Positions 1-8,751 are shown, numbered from the stretch's first letter. The stretch is DNA of 64,000 nucleotides from Methylobacter psychrophilus (GCF_025583945.1 NZ_JAOEGU010000007.1:62001-126000), one strand, 5' to 3'. The notes: a model not told the origin generated them from the sequence alone. Numbers and translations are program-made.

Positions 1-1363
1 GATAGCGTGACCAGGAAATAAGCGGATCTATGGCGGGATAAAAACGCCGATAAGCGCGGTCTGCTGACAAGCCCAGAAAAGTTTTAACAGTACCCAACGT
101 GGCTTGGGTGACCGGCTCTTCAAAGTTACCGCCGGCAGGTGAGACAGTGCCTATCATGGTCAGACTGCCCGTAGAGCCGTCAGGACAGCGGAGCACGCCG
201 GCACGTTCGTAGACATTTTTAACCGACGAATCAAGATAGGCGGGGAACGCTTCTTCACCGGGAATTTCTTCCATGCGACCCGAGGTTTCGCGCATGGCTT
301 GTGCCCAGCGTGAGGTAGAGTCGGCAATAAGCAGTACGTGATAGCCCATTTGCCGAAAATATTCGCCCAAAGTAATACCGGTATAAATAGACGCTTCCCG
401 TGCAGCAACCGGCATGGATGAAGTATTGCAAATAATGATGGTTCTATCCATCAATGTCCCGCCAGTGCGAGGGTCAGTAGTTTCGGGATATTCGGTAAGT
501 GTTTCCACCACTTCACCTGCCCGCTCGCCACAGGCAACGATAACGACGATATCAACCGTTGAAAAACGGGCGATAAGGCTTTGTAAAACAGTTTTTCCTG
601 CACCAAAAGGGCCAGGAATACAGCCCGTGCCGCCTTGGGCAATGGGGAAAAAAGTATCAATAATACGGGTTGCTGTGGTAATTGGTTCAGTGGGATAAAG
701 GCGTTCAGCATAGTGACGGCGGATAAGGCTTTCCGGCATTGGTTTACGCACAGCCCAGCGCTGGGACATAGTCATTTCCAGCTCGGTCCCTTTGCTGGTT
801 TTATAACGGGCGATGACGTCTTCAATCTGTAAATTACCGCCTCGAATCCAGGTGATCTCGACGGGTTCCGGCTCATTAAAAGGTACCATGATTTTGTGCT
901 TGAATTGACCTTCAGGAACGGTTCCGATGACACCACCCGGAGACACTCTGGCACCTACTGCGACTCCGGGTTCAAAATGCCATTTTTTTTCCGGATCAAG
1001 CGGCGGCATGGTAACGCCACGGGGAAGAAAAAAACCATATTTGTCGGCCAGTGTATGCAACGGATTAAGCAAGCCGTCAAAAACTTGTCCCAGCAAACCG
1101 GGACCCAATACCGCAGACAGCATTTCTCCCGTTAGTTCTACCGTATCACCAACCTTAACACCTCGCGTGTCCTCAAATACCTGCATATCTGCAGTTCGTC
1201 TTCGCACGCGGAGAACCTCGGCTTTAAGGCGTTCATTACCCACGCAGATATAGCCCAGTTCGTTTTTCATGAGTGAGGTATTCTCATCGACCTCGATAAG
1301 TACCAGGCTTTCTAAAACACCAATGATTTTTGCCGTTCTGGATATCGGTTGTTCAGCTGTCAT
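1..1363 (-). CDS. ntpA: V/A-type ATPase catalytic subunit A (3' end outside window)
   Basis: Catalytic subunit of the soluble V1/A1 head, which binds and hydrolyses or makes ATP. About 454 N-terminal residues are visible and the 3' end is lost at the window edge. The Walker A loop GPFGAGKT is at residues 251-258, and the long non-homologous insert typical of A subunits lies before it; further on GERAGEV and DSTSRWAQA are intact. The ATG at 1361-1363 overlaps the end of the DUF2764 gene by 11 nt, and translation reads MTAEQPISRT from it. It is the last gene of the operon visible here, whereas in the chlamydial type of cluster, A precedes B. Family assignment is firm; ion specificity cannot be told from this subunit. 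Confidence 0.95.
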   Translation of the reverse strand, partial: MTAEQPISRTAKIIGVLESLVLIEVDENTSLMKNELGYICVGNERLKAEVLRVRRRTADMQVFEDTRGVKVGDTVELTGEMLSAVLGPGLLGQVFDGLLNPLHTLADKYGFFLPRGVTMPPLDPEKKWHFEPGVAVGARVSPGGVIGTVPEGQFKHKIMVPFNEPEPVEITWIRGGNLQIEDVIARYKTSKGTELEMTMSQRWAVRKPMPESLIRRHYAERLYPTEPITTATRIIDTFFPIAQGGTGCIPGPFGAGKTVLQSLIARFSTVDIVVIVACGERAGEVVETLTEYPETTDPRTGGTLMDRTIIICNTSSMPVAAREASIYTGITLGEYFRQMGYHVLLIADSTSRWAQAMRETSGRMEEIPGEEAFPAYLDSSVKNVYERAGVLRCPDGSTGSLTMIGTVSPAGGNFEEPVTQATLGTVKTFLGLSADRAYRRFYPAIDPLISWSRY

Positions 1364-2018
1364 TTTTTACCTCGTTAATCAATTCTTGAAATCGGCTCTT
1401 CGCTTGTCTCGCATCTCGTGCCAGCCAAGCCTGAAGAATGTCCCATTTAAAAACGAAAGCGAATATCGCCTCAAATCCAAAACTGTTACTTTCTGCGATT
1501 CGGCTGAGTTTTTGCCAGATGCTATCCATTAGCAGGCTGTCAAGACCGGCTGCATCGTTAGCTTCAAGATAGCGTCGGGCTTCAGGTATCCAGGGATACA
1601 CCGCTGCCAGTCCAAAGTCCTGGGTATCCCAATGTGCTGCAATAAAACCGGCCCAACGGCTGGCGCCGGAAACCTGCTCTAAAAAGGCCGACTCAAAGAT
1701 CGTATTATTTTGCCGTAAGCCCGCCAGGATTGTTTGTTGATCCATTCTAAATTCAATAAATTCGCGCAGGGCAGGCTGAGTAATTTCTTGTAACGCAGCG
1801 CGGCAGCGTAATATCATTTCTTTGTCGGTTTTCGGTTTGGCCAGAGACATTCGCCAGCTTACCAGTGCTTCGGCTAGAGCCAGTTGCCGGGCATCATGAG
1901 AATCCAGGACATGTAAACGCTGCTCCAGTCGCAGACGCGTGATAGGTGACCGCTCGGCTTTTTTAAACGGCGGTAAATAAGGCAAGCTGGCGACCAGGGT
2001 AATGTAGGATGTCGCCAT
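1353..2018 (-). CDS. V-type ATPase cluster protein, DUF2764 family
   Basis: A 221-residue soluble protein opening with TSYITLVASLPYLPP, the N-terminal signature I associate with DUF2764, a family found only inside bacterial V-type ATPase clusters (as in Chlamydia, between E and A). It is thought to take the place of the C/d subunit linking the rotor to the membrane ring, but this is inference from context and size. It sits 5 nt after the E gene and its 3' end overlaps the A gene, so it is almost certainly cotranslated with them. No membrane segment or signal peptide is seen. Confidence 0.8.
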   Translation of the reverse strand: MATSYITLVASLPYLPPFKKAERSPITRLRLEQRLHVLDSHDARQLALAEALVSWRMSLAKPKTDKEMILRCRAALQEITQPALREFIEFRMDQQTILAGLRQNNTIFESAFLEQVSGASRWAGFIAAHWDTQDFGLAAVYPWIPEARRYLEANDAAGLDSLLMDSIWQKLSRIAESNSFGFEAIFAFVFKWDILQAWLARDARQAKSRFQELINEVKNDS

Positions 2019-2023
2019 AATAT

Positions 2024-2689
2024 TTATTCGCTACCTTCAAGTATCGCCTGAAAACGCGGGATCATACGCTGGTAGAGTAGTCTGGAAATGGCCTTGTCGG
2101 ACAGATCAATTTCCAGTTTTTCCTTAACCAGACGTACGTATGCCCCACCTTCGATGTCGCTGGACGGGATCAGCTCAACTCCCTCACGCAGCATCTCGCT
2201 GGATAGCGTAAGAATGGTTTGCTTGGCGCGTTCACCGAGTGTCTCGTTAGGAAGCCCTGTAAGTATCGACTCGGAGATGAGAATCTGGATTTCCTTGTCA
2301 CCGATTAACTCTTTTTCGACATGGCTTGCCAGCACCAGCACAATCGCTTTAATAAATTGCTCGTCGCGGGTGGCCGATGTTACTAATCGTTGTACGAATA
2401 CTTCAAATTCGGATGAAACTTTGGCCTTAAGTTGCAGCATCGAGTCGCGTGCAGAAAGCTTAAGTGCTTCCAAAGCCGCTACATTGTTGGACTCGATTTC
2501 AATACGCGAACTTTCACGCATTCGATCCACTTCCAGTTTGGCATCTGCCAGCATTTTTGCCGACTTTGCTTCAGCATCCCGTAAAATTTTATTCGCTTTT
2601 TCAGTGGCAGCCAATACGCCTTGGTCACGGATACGGTCAACGAGGTTCTGAACGCCGGAGCCGGATTTATTTTTTTCTTGTTCTGTCAT
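2024..2689 (-). CDS. ntpE: V/A-type ATPase peripheral stalk subunit E
   Basis: Peripheral-stalk subunit E, about 221 residues. The ATG at 2687-2689 is preferred over the upstream in-frame start (2908), because the extra residues would be a frame-shadow of the K gene and the protein proper begins MTEQEKNKSG. Residues 30-90 are a charged, Ala/Glu/Lys-rich coiled coil (ATEKANKILRDAEAKSAK), and the C-terminal half has the globular E-type ending IEGGAYVRLVKEKLEIDLSD. It follows K by 19 nt. No separate G/H or F subunit gene is visible in the cluster, as in the chlamydial form. Confidence 0.85.
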   Translation of the reverse strand: MTEQEKNKSGSGVQNLVDRIRDQGVLAATEKANKILRDAEAKSAKMLADAKLEVDRMRESSRIEIESNNVAALEALKLSARDSMLQLKAKVSSEFEVFVQRLVTSATRDEQFIKAIVLVLASHVEKELIGDKEIQILISESILTGLPNETLGERAKQTILTLSSEMLREGVELIPSSDIEGGAYVRLVKEKLEIDLSDKAISRLLYQRMIPRFQAILEGSE

Positions 2690-2708
2690 GTCATTAGTCC
2701 CGTTCAGG

Positions 2709-3155
2709 TTATTTGGGGATTCCCGCAGCCAGCACGAGAGCGAAGACAAAAGCGAAGACCGAGAAACCTTCAACCAGAGCTGCCGGTGCCAGAGAGATAC
2801 CGAAAATTTCCAGCTTGCTTTTTGATACATTGATTGACGCCGCGCAGGTATCACCCTGAGCAATAGCGCCAAATAACATCGCAAATCCCGCCAGGATACC
2901 CAAACCAAAAATGCCTGGAGAATTTTCGATCGTCAATTCACGGCGCAGGGCCATGGTAACGACGATCCCGTAAATAGTTTGCGAGGAGGGCATTGCTGCT
3001 ATACCAATATAGCGTCCATAGCCGCCTTCGACTTCCAGTAAAGCCCCACATGCCGCACTGCCGGCACGAGCGCAACCCATCATACTTCCTACTGCACCTA
3101 GTGCCAAAGGCGCATATAACCCTACCCAACCCAGTGCCAAAATTAACGGTTCCAT
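2709..3155 (-). CDS. ntpK: V-type ATPase membrane rotor subunit K (double-hairpin proteolipid)
   Basis: Rotor-ring proteolipid of 148 residues with four transmembrane helices, i.e. two fused hairpins as in eukaryotic and Enterococcus V-type K subunits. Only the second hairpin carries the ion-binding Glu (E129 in LVEGFSVF). The first has MPSSQTIYG (residues 55-63) where E. hirae has LPGTQGLYG, and AIAQGD carries Q100. M55, S58, Q59, Q100 and E129 thus line up with the E. hirae Na+ ligands L61, T64, Q65, Q110 and E139; the Q100-E129 distance is identical. GGAGGA stands before the ATG, which overlaps the end of the I gene by 13 nt. Na+ coupling is inferred. Confidence 0.92.
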   Translation of the reverse strand: MEPLILALGWVGLYAPLALGAVGSMMGCARAGSAACGALLEVEGGYGRYIGIAAMPSSQTIYGIVVTMALRRELTIENSPGIFGLGILAGFAMLFGAIAQGDTCAASINVSKSKLEIFGISLAPAALVEGFSVFAFVFALVLAAGIPK

Positions 3156-4927
3156 AAATTATCCTCCGATTGTTTAAATGGTTTGTACAGGTTTCCCTCT
3201 TCTTTGAGTCCCCAATTGAAAAATTCAATAACGTTTAACCTCAGTCCGTGAATGACACCACTGGCAATACCAAGAAACAGGTTAACCCCGTGTCCCAGAA
3301 TCAGTATCAACAAGGCGAAGAACAAGCCAACTCCCGGATATCCTTCATAGACTCCCACTGCCATACGGTTAAACTCAATAGCCAGTGATGCTGATCCAAG
3401 ACCCAGGGCGAACAGCCGGAGATAACTCAAGACATCGCCTAACGCTCCCGAGAGCTTGGTCAGTCCCAACACACCCTGAACAAAGCGGTTAAGCGGTTTT
3501 TCTCTGGGGGCGGTAAACCACACGATTAACAGGCCACCGATTACCATCAAAGTAATACCGATATTTTGCAGGCTGGTCTGTGACGTTAAGTTACTAATAG
3601 CGAGTGCAAACCCTCCGCATATCATGCTGATCCATCCGACTGAAGACAGCCGCTCTTGCCAATGCTCGTAACGGTAAGCATTCATTATATTGGCAAGCAC
3701 AATATGAAAAACGCCAATTACCACAGAAATCATCATCATTCGGTTAGTGTCGGTCATTTGAAGAATATGGAGCTTTCCAGGCAAGGACGTATCGTTAGGG
3801 GTGACGCCGAAATAACTGCCAACCAGTGCGCCAAAAACCAGGGAAGCCGTGACTACTGACACCAGTAAAGGACGAAAACGGCGACCTGAGGAAGAATGCC
3901 CCATTTTTTTCCACCTGAACATTAAAAATAGCCCCATGATAGCCGCGTAACCGGCATCAGCGAGGATCATCGCAAAAAAAATGACAAAGGAAACGAAAGT
4001 GATCGCTGAGGGATCCCAGGTTCGATAACCCGGAGTCATATAAAAGGTTACCAGGTCCTCTCCAGCACTCAGCCATGATGGATTGCGCATCAGTGTTGGC
4101 GGGTTATCTTCCGGTTCGGATACTTCCGAGACAAAGTAAAAATTCTGTTGTTTTGAATAATCTTCCAGTGCTGCCAAGCCTTCAGTTGGCGTCCAGGCCT
4201 GTAAAGCAAAAGTTGAATCGTTACTATAGATTTGCGCCAACGCATTCTGACAAACAGTAAGATCTTCAAGATGATTAATATTTTGACTGAACAAATCATG
4301 CCAACGGGTTAAATAAGCCCGTTCTGCCTGAGCGTCTTCAATAGCAAGTTCTACGTCATCAAGTCGGGCTTCCAGTTGATGGCGTGATTTGTAACCAAGA
4401 TGAACGCGGGGAGCCGATATTTCCAAAGGCTCTTCTTCGTTGATGACGATGACGTAACAAAACCGGTTGTCGCGGCGGATAATTTCCCAAATAAGCTCGG
4501 ATGCTTTGATTTTCGGTAACTCTTTATTAGGCAATACGTAAAACCACAGTCTAAGATTGCCCATATCTTCCAGCGACGGCAGCACAAAGTCTCCCCAGGG
4601 ACGCATATCCTGGATACGCTTGATTAAAAAGTCACGCTCATCCTTTAAGTCATGCAAGCGATTTCTTACTTCCAGTGTTCGTTGCTGAACTTCAACGGCA
4701 TTGAAGCGCTGTATATCCAGAACCTGCCGTCTGCGTCGTGGATGCGTTTGTAGAAACTTCAGTGCTTCGCGTGCCCCTGCGATAGGTGTCGTATTAGCCA
4801 CTGCTTCGCGTCCGGATACCAAGGGAATAATCTGCACACAGCCCATGCTCTGAAGATCAGTTAATAAACGGCTTTGGTCGGTACTCATACCGATAAAAGT
4901 GACTTTATGCATATTAACAATACTCAT
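3143..4927 (-). CDS. ntpI: V/A-type ATPase membrane stator subunit I
   Basis: A 594-residue subunit I (equivalent of F-type a). The N-terminal 320 residues are cytoplasmic and charged, forming the stalk-binding arm. The C-terminal part has seven or eight membrane helices starting near ITFVSFVIFFAMILADAGYAA. Both conserved half-channel arginines are present: LSYLRLFALGLGSAS and the later HGLRLNVIEFFNWG. The start ATG overlaps the stop of D as ATGA (4924-4927). With K it forms the ion-translocating membrane sector. Confidence 0.93.
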   Translation of the reverse strand: MSIVNMHKVTFIGMSTDQSRLLTDLQSMGCVQIIPLVSGREAVANTTPIAGAREALKFLQTHPRRRRQVLDIQRFNAVEVQQRTLEVRNRLHDLKDERDFLIKRIQDMRPWGDFVLPSLEDMGNLRLWFYVLPNKELPKIKASELIWEIIRRDNRFCYVIVINEEEPLEISAPRVHLGYKSRHQLEARLDDVELAIEDAQAERAYLTRWHDLFSQNINHLEDLTVCQNALAQIYSNDSTFALQAWTPTEGLAALEDYSKQQNFYFVSEVSEPEDNPPTLMRNPSWLSAGEDLVTFYMTPGYRTWDPSAITFVSFVIFFAMILADAGYAAIMGLFLMFRWKKMGHSSSGRRFRPLLVSVVTASLVFGALVGSYFGVTPNDTSLPGKLHILQMTDTNRMMMISVVIGVFHIVLANIMNAYRYEHWQERLSSVGWISMICGGFALAISNLTSQTSLQNIGITLMVIGGLLIVWFTAPREKPLNRFVQGVLGLTKLSGALGDVLSYLRLFALGLGSASLAIEFNRMAVGVYEGYPGVGLFFALLILILGHGVNLFLGIASGVIHGLRLNVIEFFNWGLKEEGNLYKPFKQSEDNLWNR

Positions 4928-5553
4928 AAGGCTTCCTCTAACGCCGCTTCAGCATCGCGTCGTTGTTGCTGTTTTTTCTTGGCAAGTTTGGAAGTAATCA
5001 CGCTGGCTCGCTCGGCATCGCCAAGAAAAATACGTATTTTTTGAATATTCTTTCTGGCGGTCGGAATCAATATTTTATCGAACAGATTGACTCGTTGCTT
5101 GATTCGTCGAACGGCAAGAGACAAAATACTTAGTCGTTTTCCGGCAATTTCGGCACGTATCCGCTGTTCTGCTGCATCTTTCAAGCGCTGTACGAGATTA
5201 TCAACCCACGGTGGCGTAGCAAGTCGTGAATAGTCGGCAGCGATACAGTCGATACTATCCAGAAAAGGCAGTTTTACACCGACGACATTCTGTTCAATCA
5301 CTTTATAACCTTTTAATTGTACCAGTCCATTCAGACGAAATTCTTCATCGGCCAGCATCGGCAGTTCTTCACCGATTCGGGTTTCCAAATCATCTACCGC
5401 AGCTTGTGCCGCGCTATAATCGTCCTGCGCTTTTTGTACTTCCAACATTAACTGCCGACGTTTTAAATCCAGCGAGGGCAATAGCTTTTGGTACAGCTTT
5501 AGCTGTTCTTGCTGCTCATGAAGTTCGTGCTTGCTAAGTTTAAGCTTGGCCAT
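4924..5553 (-). CDS. ntpD: V/A-type ATPase central shaft subunit D
   Basis: Central rotor shaft subunit D, 209 residues. The typical opening KLKLSKHELHEQQEQLKLY and the long antiparallel coiled coil made by both termini (closing near VITSKLAKKKQQQRRDAEAALEEAL) are visible, as is the D motif RRIKQRVNLFDKILIP. It starts 6 nt after the B stop codon and ends in an ATGA overlap with I, so it is translationally coupled in the operon. Confidence 0.92.
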   Translation of the reverse strand: MAKLKLSKHELHEQQEQLKLYQKLLPSLDLKRRQLMLEVQKAQDDYSAAQAAVDDLETRIGEELPMLADEEFRLNGLVQLKGYKVIEQNVVGVKLPFLDSIDCIAADYSRLATPPWVDNLVQRLKDAAEQRIRAEIAGKRLSILSLAVRRIKQRVNLFDKILIPTARKNIQKIRIFLGDAERASVITSKLAKKKQQQRRDAEAALEEAL

Positions 5554-5559
5554 GATGAT

Positions 5560-6927
5560 TTACGCAACTTTATACGCGGTGTCTTTTTCTTCAGACACTT
5601 CCGAAGCAGGTTTTGGGTAATATTTATCAATCAGGTTTTGTTTCATTAGGAGTTCCTTTGGCTCAAAACATTCAGACAGTGTTAACCAGCAAAGATCCAG
5701 TGCTTCGATAACGGGGAGTGAAACGCGTATATCCATAAACCGGTCGCGGAACAAGACGCCAAACTTAAGCAACTTGTCGTCGAAAGCTGACAGATCAAAG
5801 GCCATGGTCTGCTTTTTTTGTGCCTCCACGGCACCTGAATAAAGCCGGATCATGGTGTTCATAATCTGGCCGTGATCCTCTCGCGTCGCTTTACCAACGA
5901 CATGCTGTTTTAGTCTTGATAGCGAGCCGAACGGATCTATAACGCCATTATGCAGATAGAACTGCCCCTCGGTAATGTAACCGGTATTATCAGGCACCGG
6001 ATGCGTTACATCATCACCGGGCATGGTGGTTACGCTGAGTATTGTCACCGAACCTGCACCCTTAAAATCACAGGCTTTCTCATAGCGCGAGGCAAGTTGC
6101 GTATAGAGATCTCCCATGTACCCACGCACCGCCGGGATGCGTTCCTGGGCAACTCCCAGTTCTTTCATGGCATCAGCGTAGGCGGTCATATCGGTCAGTA
6201 ATACCAGCACCTTCTTTTTACCCTCAACAGCCATTTTTTCTGCTACGGCTAAAGCCATATCAGGAACCAGTAAGCGTTCAACCAAGGGATCAGATGCCTG
6301 ATTGACGAACATCACGGTACGATGAAAAACACCATGATTTTCAAAAGCAGTACGAAAAAAATGATAGTCATCAAAAATCAAACCCATGCCGCCAAATACC
6401 ACGACATCAGCATTGGCCTGAAAACCGATACGCGCGAGTAGTTCGTTAAAGGGTTCGCCGGCAACTGAAAAGATAGGTATTTTTTGGCTTTCCACGAGGC
6501 AGTTGAATAAATCGATCATGGGCACTTTGGTTTCGATCATCCGCGATGGCATGACACGCATAACCGGGTTAACCGTAGGGCCACCCACTGGAATGCGTGG
6601 ATCGGTCGGTAGCTCCGGGCCACCGTCAATAGGGTCGCCGGAGCCCCTGAATATTCTGCCGAGAATATTATCCGAATAGATAACATCAAGTGGACGACCG
6701 AGGAAATTTACTTTGGCATCGGTAGAAAGTCCTTTACCACCGGCAAATACTTGCAGGCTGACTATGTCGCGGTCAAGATCCACAACTTTGGCCAGAGACC
6801 TTTCACCATCAATGTTTTCAATCACGGCCAGATCGCCAAAAGCAACGTCTTGTGCCCGTACACGAATGATATCACCGACTATTTCCAGCAGGCGTGTGTG
6901 AAGTATCAAATTTTTAATAATAGACAT
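5560..6927 (-). CDS. ntpB: V/A-type ATPase regulatory subunit B
   Basis: Non-catalytic nucleotide-binding subunit B of the V1 head, 455 residues. In place of a working P-loop it has FSVAGEPFNELLARI, the degenerate loop of B subunits, and later MPGDDVTHPVPDNTGYITEGQ, the conserved B-subunit block. It is the first gene of the operon in this window; GTGAG lies about 6 nt before the ATG. The operon then runs D, I, K, E, DUF2764, A. A promoter must lie in 6928-7190 but I could not place it with confidence. Confidence 0.95.
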   Translation of the reverse strand: MSIIKNLILHTRLLEIVGDIIRVRAQDVAFGDLAVIENIDGERSLAKVVDLDRDIVSLQVFAGGKGLSTDAKVNFLGRPLDVIYSDNILGRIFRGSGDPIDGGPELPTDPRIPVGGPTVNPVMRVMPSRMIETKVPMIDLFNCLVESQKIPIFSVAGEPFNELLARIGFQANADVVVFGGMGLIFDDYHFFRTAFENHGVFHRTVMFVNQASDPLVERLLVPDMALAVAEKMAVEGKKKVLVLLTDMTAYADAMKELGVAQERIPAVRGYMGDLYTQLASRYEKACDFKGAGSVTILSVTTMPGDDVTHPVPDNTGYITEGQFYLHNGVIDPFGSLSRLKQHVVGKATREDHGQIMNTMIRLYSGAVEAQKKQTMAFDLSAFDDKLLKFGVLFRDRFMDIRVSLPVIEALDLCWLTLSECFEPKELLMKQNLIDKYYPKPASEVSEEKDTAYKVA

Positions 6928-7438
6928 TAATTAGCTCACTTTTTTCATGGCAAGAACAAAGATTCCAGTTAAATTATTATCTGTTTTGCATAAAGTTATC
7001 ATCATTACACGATCACTTACAAGAATAATATCGACCGGATTAAAGTCATGAACACAGGTTTTGTTTTTTATACCAAACAAGCGGTTTCAGTTAACAGGCT
7101 GATACCTTCGGTAGTTGCTAATAAATAAAATACCCAAGTAACGGGTTCTTCTTTTTGAAAAAGAGGGAATAGGGGCAAGCCCCTCCAAAAGTGTGTTGAT
7201 TTTTAGTTGGTTAACCGCCAGCTCACGACCCGTAACTGCCGGTCGCGACTGGCATCTTTATGGAGATGATATTTCAGAGGGAGGTTGGGCAATGTGCCAA
7301 CAGACAGGAAAACGTAAGGTGTGCAAGGCTCTTTATGACTGCCAGTTGTCTAAAAAACGTATCGTAATTCGTGAGTTTAAATTTAAGTGCCGGATTGTTG
7401 TGCCATAACTCAATATTTGTCGACATATACCCATTTTT
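6928..7438. other. Intergenic region upstream of V-type ATPase operon
   Basis: About 510 nt between the divergent V-type ATPase operon and the toxin-antitoxin pair. It must hold the ATPase promoter (minus) and the toxin-antitoxin promoter (plus), but no textbook -35/-10 pair stands out. A small perfect hairpin AGGGGC-AA-GCCCCT lies at 7171-7184. An open frame from GTG at 7193 to 7408 (71 codons) has no recognisable motif and is not called. Confidence 0.5.
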
Positions 7439-7474
7439 CACCTATTGTTATTACATTAGTAATAACAATAGGTG
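7439..7474. promoter_or_regulatory. Perfect 16-bp palindrome, likely autoregulatory operator of the antitoxin-doc operon
   Basis: CACCTATTGTTATTAC at 7439-7454 is repeated exactly as its reverse complement at 7459-7474, with the 4-nt spacer ATTA. The right arm ends 5 nt before the antitoxin ATG and its AGGTGA also has to serve as ribosome binding site. AbrB-type antitoxins bind such palindromes on their own promoters, so binding here would block both transcription and translation initiation. The sequence is observed; the role is inferred. Confidence 0.75.
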
Positions 7475-7479
7475 AAATC

Positions 7480-7704
7480 ATGCTTACCCTAAAACTTACA
7501 GCTGTTGGCAATTCCATAGGTGTTGTTCTCCCTAAAGAGGCATTGGATAAGCTACATCTGGTAAAAGGCGATAAGATGTATCTGACAGAATCACCAGATG
7601 GTTTTCGGCTTACACCTTATGACCCCTCATTTGAAAAACAAATGACTGAGGCACAGAAAATCATGAAAAAACGTCGTAATGTTTTACATGAATTGGCGAA
7701 ATAA
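7480..7704 (+). CDS. AbrB/SpoVT-type antitoxin of a Doc module
   Basis: A 74-residue antitoxin. The swapped-hairpin AbrB/MazE fold is seen in LKLTAVGNSIGVVLPKEAL (residues 4-22) followed by KGDKMYLTESPDGFRLTPYD; the charged C-terminal tail (residues 50-74) should be the part that wraps and neutralises the toxin. ATG at 7480 is chosen because the AbrB domain begins there; the frame stays open further upstream but that part crosses the operator palindrome and has no domain. Its stop codon shares one base with the doc start (TAATG). Probably represses its own operon. Confidence 0.88.
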   Translation: MLTLKLTAVGNSIGVVLPKEALDKLHLVKGDKMYLTESPDGFRLTPYDPSFEKQMTEAQKIMKKRRNVLHELAK

Positions 7705-8087
7705 TGTCGGTTGTCTGGATTGATGAGTCTGTCGTTTTTGCATTGCATGAGGAACATCTCGCAGAGCATGGCGGGGCAATAGGTATCCGTGATCGTGGAT
7801 TGTTGGAATCCGCGCTGCATCGTCTTCGAAATCTAGCCTTATACGAAGAGGCAGACCTTGCTGGACTAGCCGCAGCCTATGGTTTTGGTATTGCCCGTAA
7901 TCATCCTTTTATGGATGGCAACAAGCGGACGGCATTCACTGTAACTGAACTTTTCCTTGCTTTAAACAGACAGGAATTAATCGCAGATGATCAATCATGC
8001 GTCATAACTATTTTAAAGCTTGCAGAAGGCAGTCTTTCTGAAAAAGAGTTTGCCAATTGGATAAGAGATAATACCCAGTCTAATTAA
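7704..8087 (+). CDS. doc: Doc family toxin (Fic fold, death-on-curing)
   Basis: A 127-residue Doc toxin. The signature HPFMDGNKR is complete at residues 67-75, with the catalytic His and the GNKR anion-binding loop, so the toxin should be active. In P1 Doc this fold phosphorylates EF-Tu and stops translation; the same reaction is expected here but not shown. It is translationally coupled to the antitoxin by the TAATG overlap. The pairing with an AbrB-type rather than a Phd-type antitoxin is a known alternative. Confidence 0.92.
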   Translation: MSVVWIDESVVFALHEEHLAEHGGAIGIRDRGLLESALHRLRNLALYEEADLAGLAAAYGFGIARNHPFMDGNKRTAFTVTELFLALNRQELIADDQSCVITILKLAEGSLSEKEFANWIRDNTQSN

Positions 8088-8554
8088 CGACAATTTCACC
8101 TTTACTTGTTAATTGCTTTGTACCAAAAATAAAGATTTATGGCACATCGGGGATTCCTTGTTATTTCAACCGTTTGTTCATGTCATAAGTCAGGGTCAAA
8201 ATTGGGTTATGTTAGCTAGTTTGCCAGTGACCGGTATCGGGAAGCTTAAATCCATATCTTACCGACTATAATGGGTCGTGAACTGGCGATCAGTTCCAAT
8301 TAAAAAGCAACATACTCTTCGATGCGCTTGGATTAGGGAGATTTTTAAATACGGTTTATCGTGTTTCCCTCTCTCTTTTTGGTGGCGATTCTTCAACGGG
8401 GGGAAGAGCATATTCACACAATACAACTATATTATTTTTAACACCTTGGCCAAGATAGGGATAAAAACAACTTTCTGATATTATCAGGATCTGGAAAGCA
8501 GGTATGGTTAATTCAAGGGGGATCGGGAGTTTGGGAGCGAGTTTAAATACAATT
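8088..8554. other. Gene-free stretch after doc
   Basis: About 470 nt with no gene I can support. An open frame at 8278-8478 (66 codons) has no motif, no ribosome binding site and a composition like its surroundings, so it is left out. A TATAAT hexamer lies near 8268 but has no convincing -35 partner. It is followed by two palindromic repeat copies. Confidence 0.4.
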
Positions 8555-8605
8555 AACGGTAGGGATGATATCCGTTAGCATCGAAATTATTTATCTGAGA
8601 ATCTA
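8555..8605 (-). repeat. Palindromic repeat, truncated copy A
   Basis: Half copy of the dispersed palindromic element, in reverse orientation. Read on the minus strand it has the left terminal repeat TAGATTCTCAGATAAATAAT and the first half of the central palindrome, then stops. It lies 13 nt from full copy B in the same orientation. Confidence 0.8.
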
Positions 8606-8618
8606 TAAAGAGAAGATA

Positions 8619-8727
8619 TAGACTTTTAGAAATTAAATTCCCATAACATGATGATTTAGTTAACACGGATAACATCCCTTAAAGGGGTGGTATCCGATAG
8701 CATCGAAATTAATTATCCGAGAATCTA
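8619..8727 (-). repeat. Palindromic repeat, full copy B (109 bp)
   Basis: Full-length copy in reverse orientation. Minus-strand reading: terminal repeat TAGATTCTCGGA at 8727, central hairpin built on CGGATACCACCCCTTTAAGG, and the opposite terminal repeat TCTAAAAGTCTA at 8619. It has exactly the same length as copy F. It lies between the convergent doc and efflux operons and might act as a terminator for either. Confidence 0.85.
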
Positions 8728-8751
8728 TTAAAGAGTAGCTATTTCTATAGC

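Noticed and set aside
2088-2651. Long plus-strand frame of 187 codons across the V-type E gene
   Set aside because: Ser/Arg-rich shadow of the E subunit coding strand; the minus-strand protein has clear family identity.
7193-7408. Open frame of 71 codons before the antitoxin
   Set aside because: No domain, no clear ribosome binding site, and it runs into the promoter area of the toxin-antitoxin operon.
8278-8478. Open frame of 66 codons after doc
   Set aside because: No recognisable motif, unusual composition rich in Trp and Phe, no translation signal.
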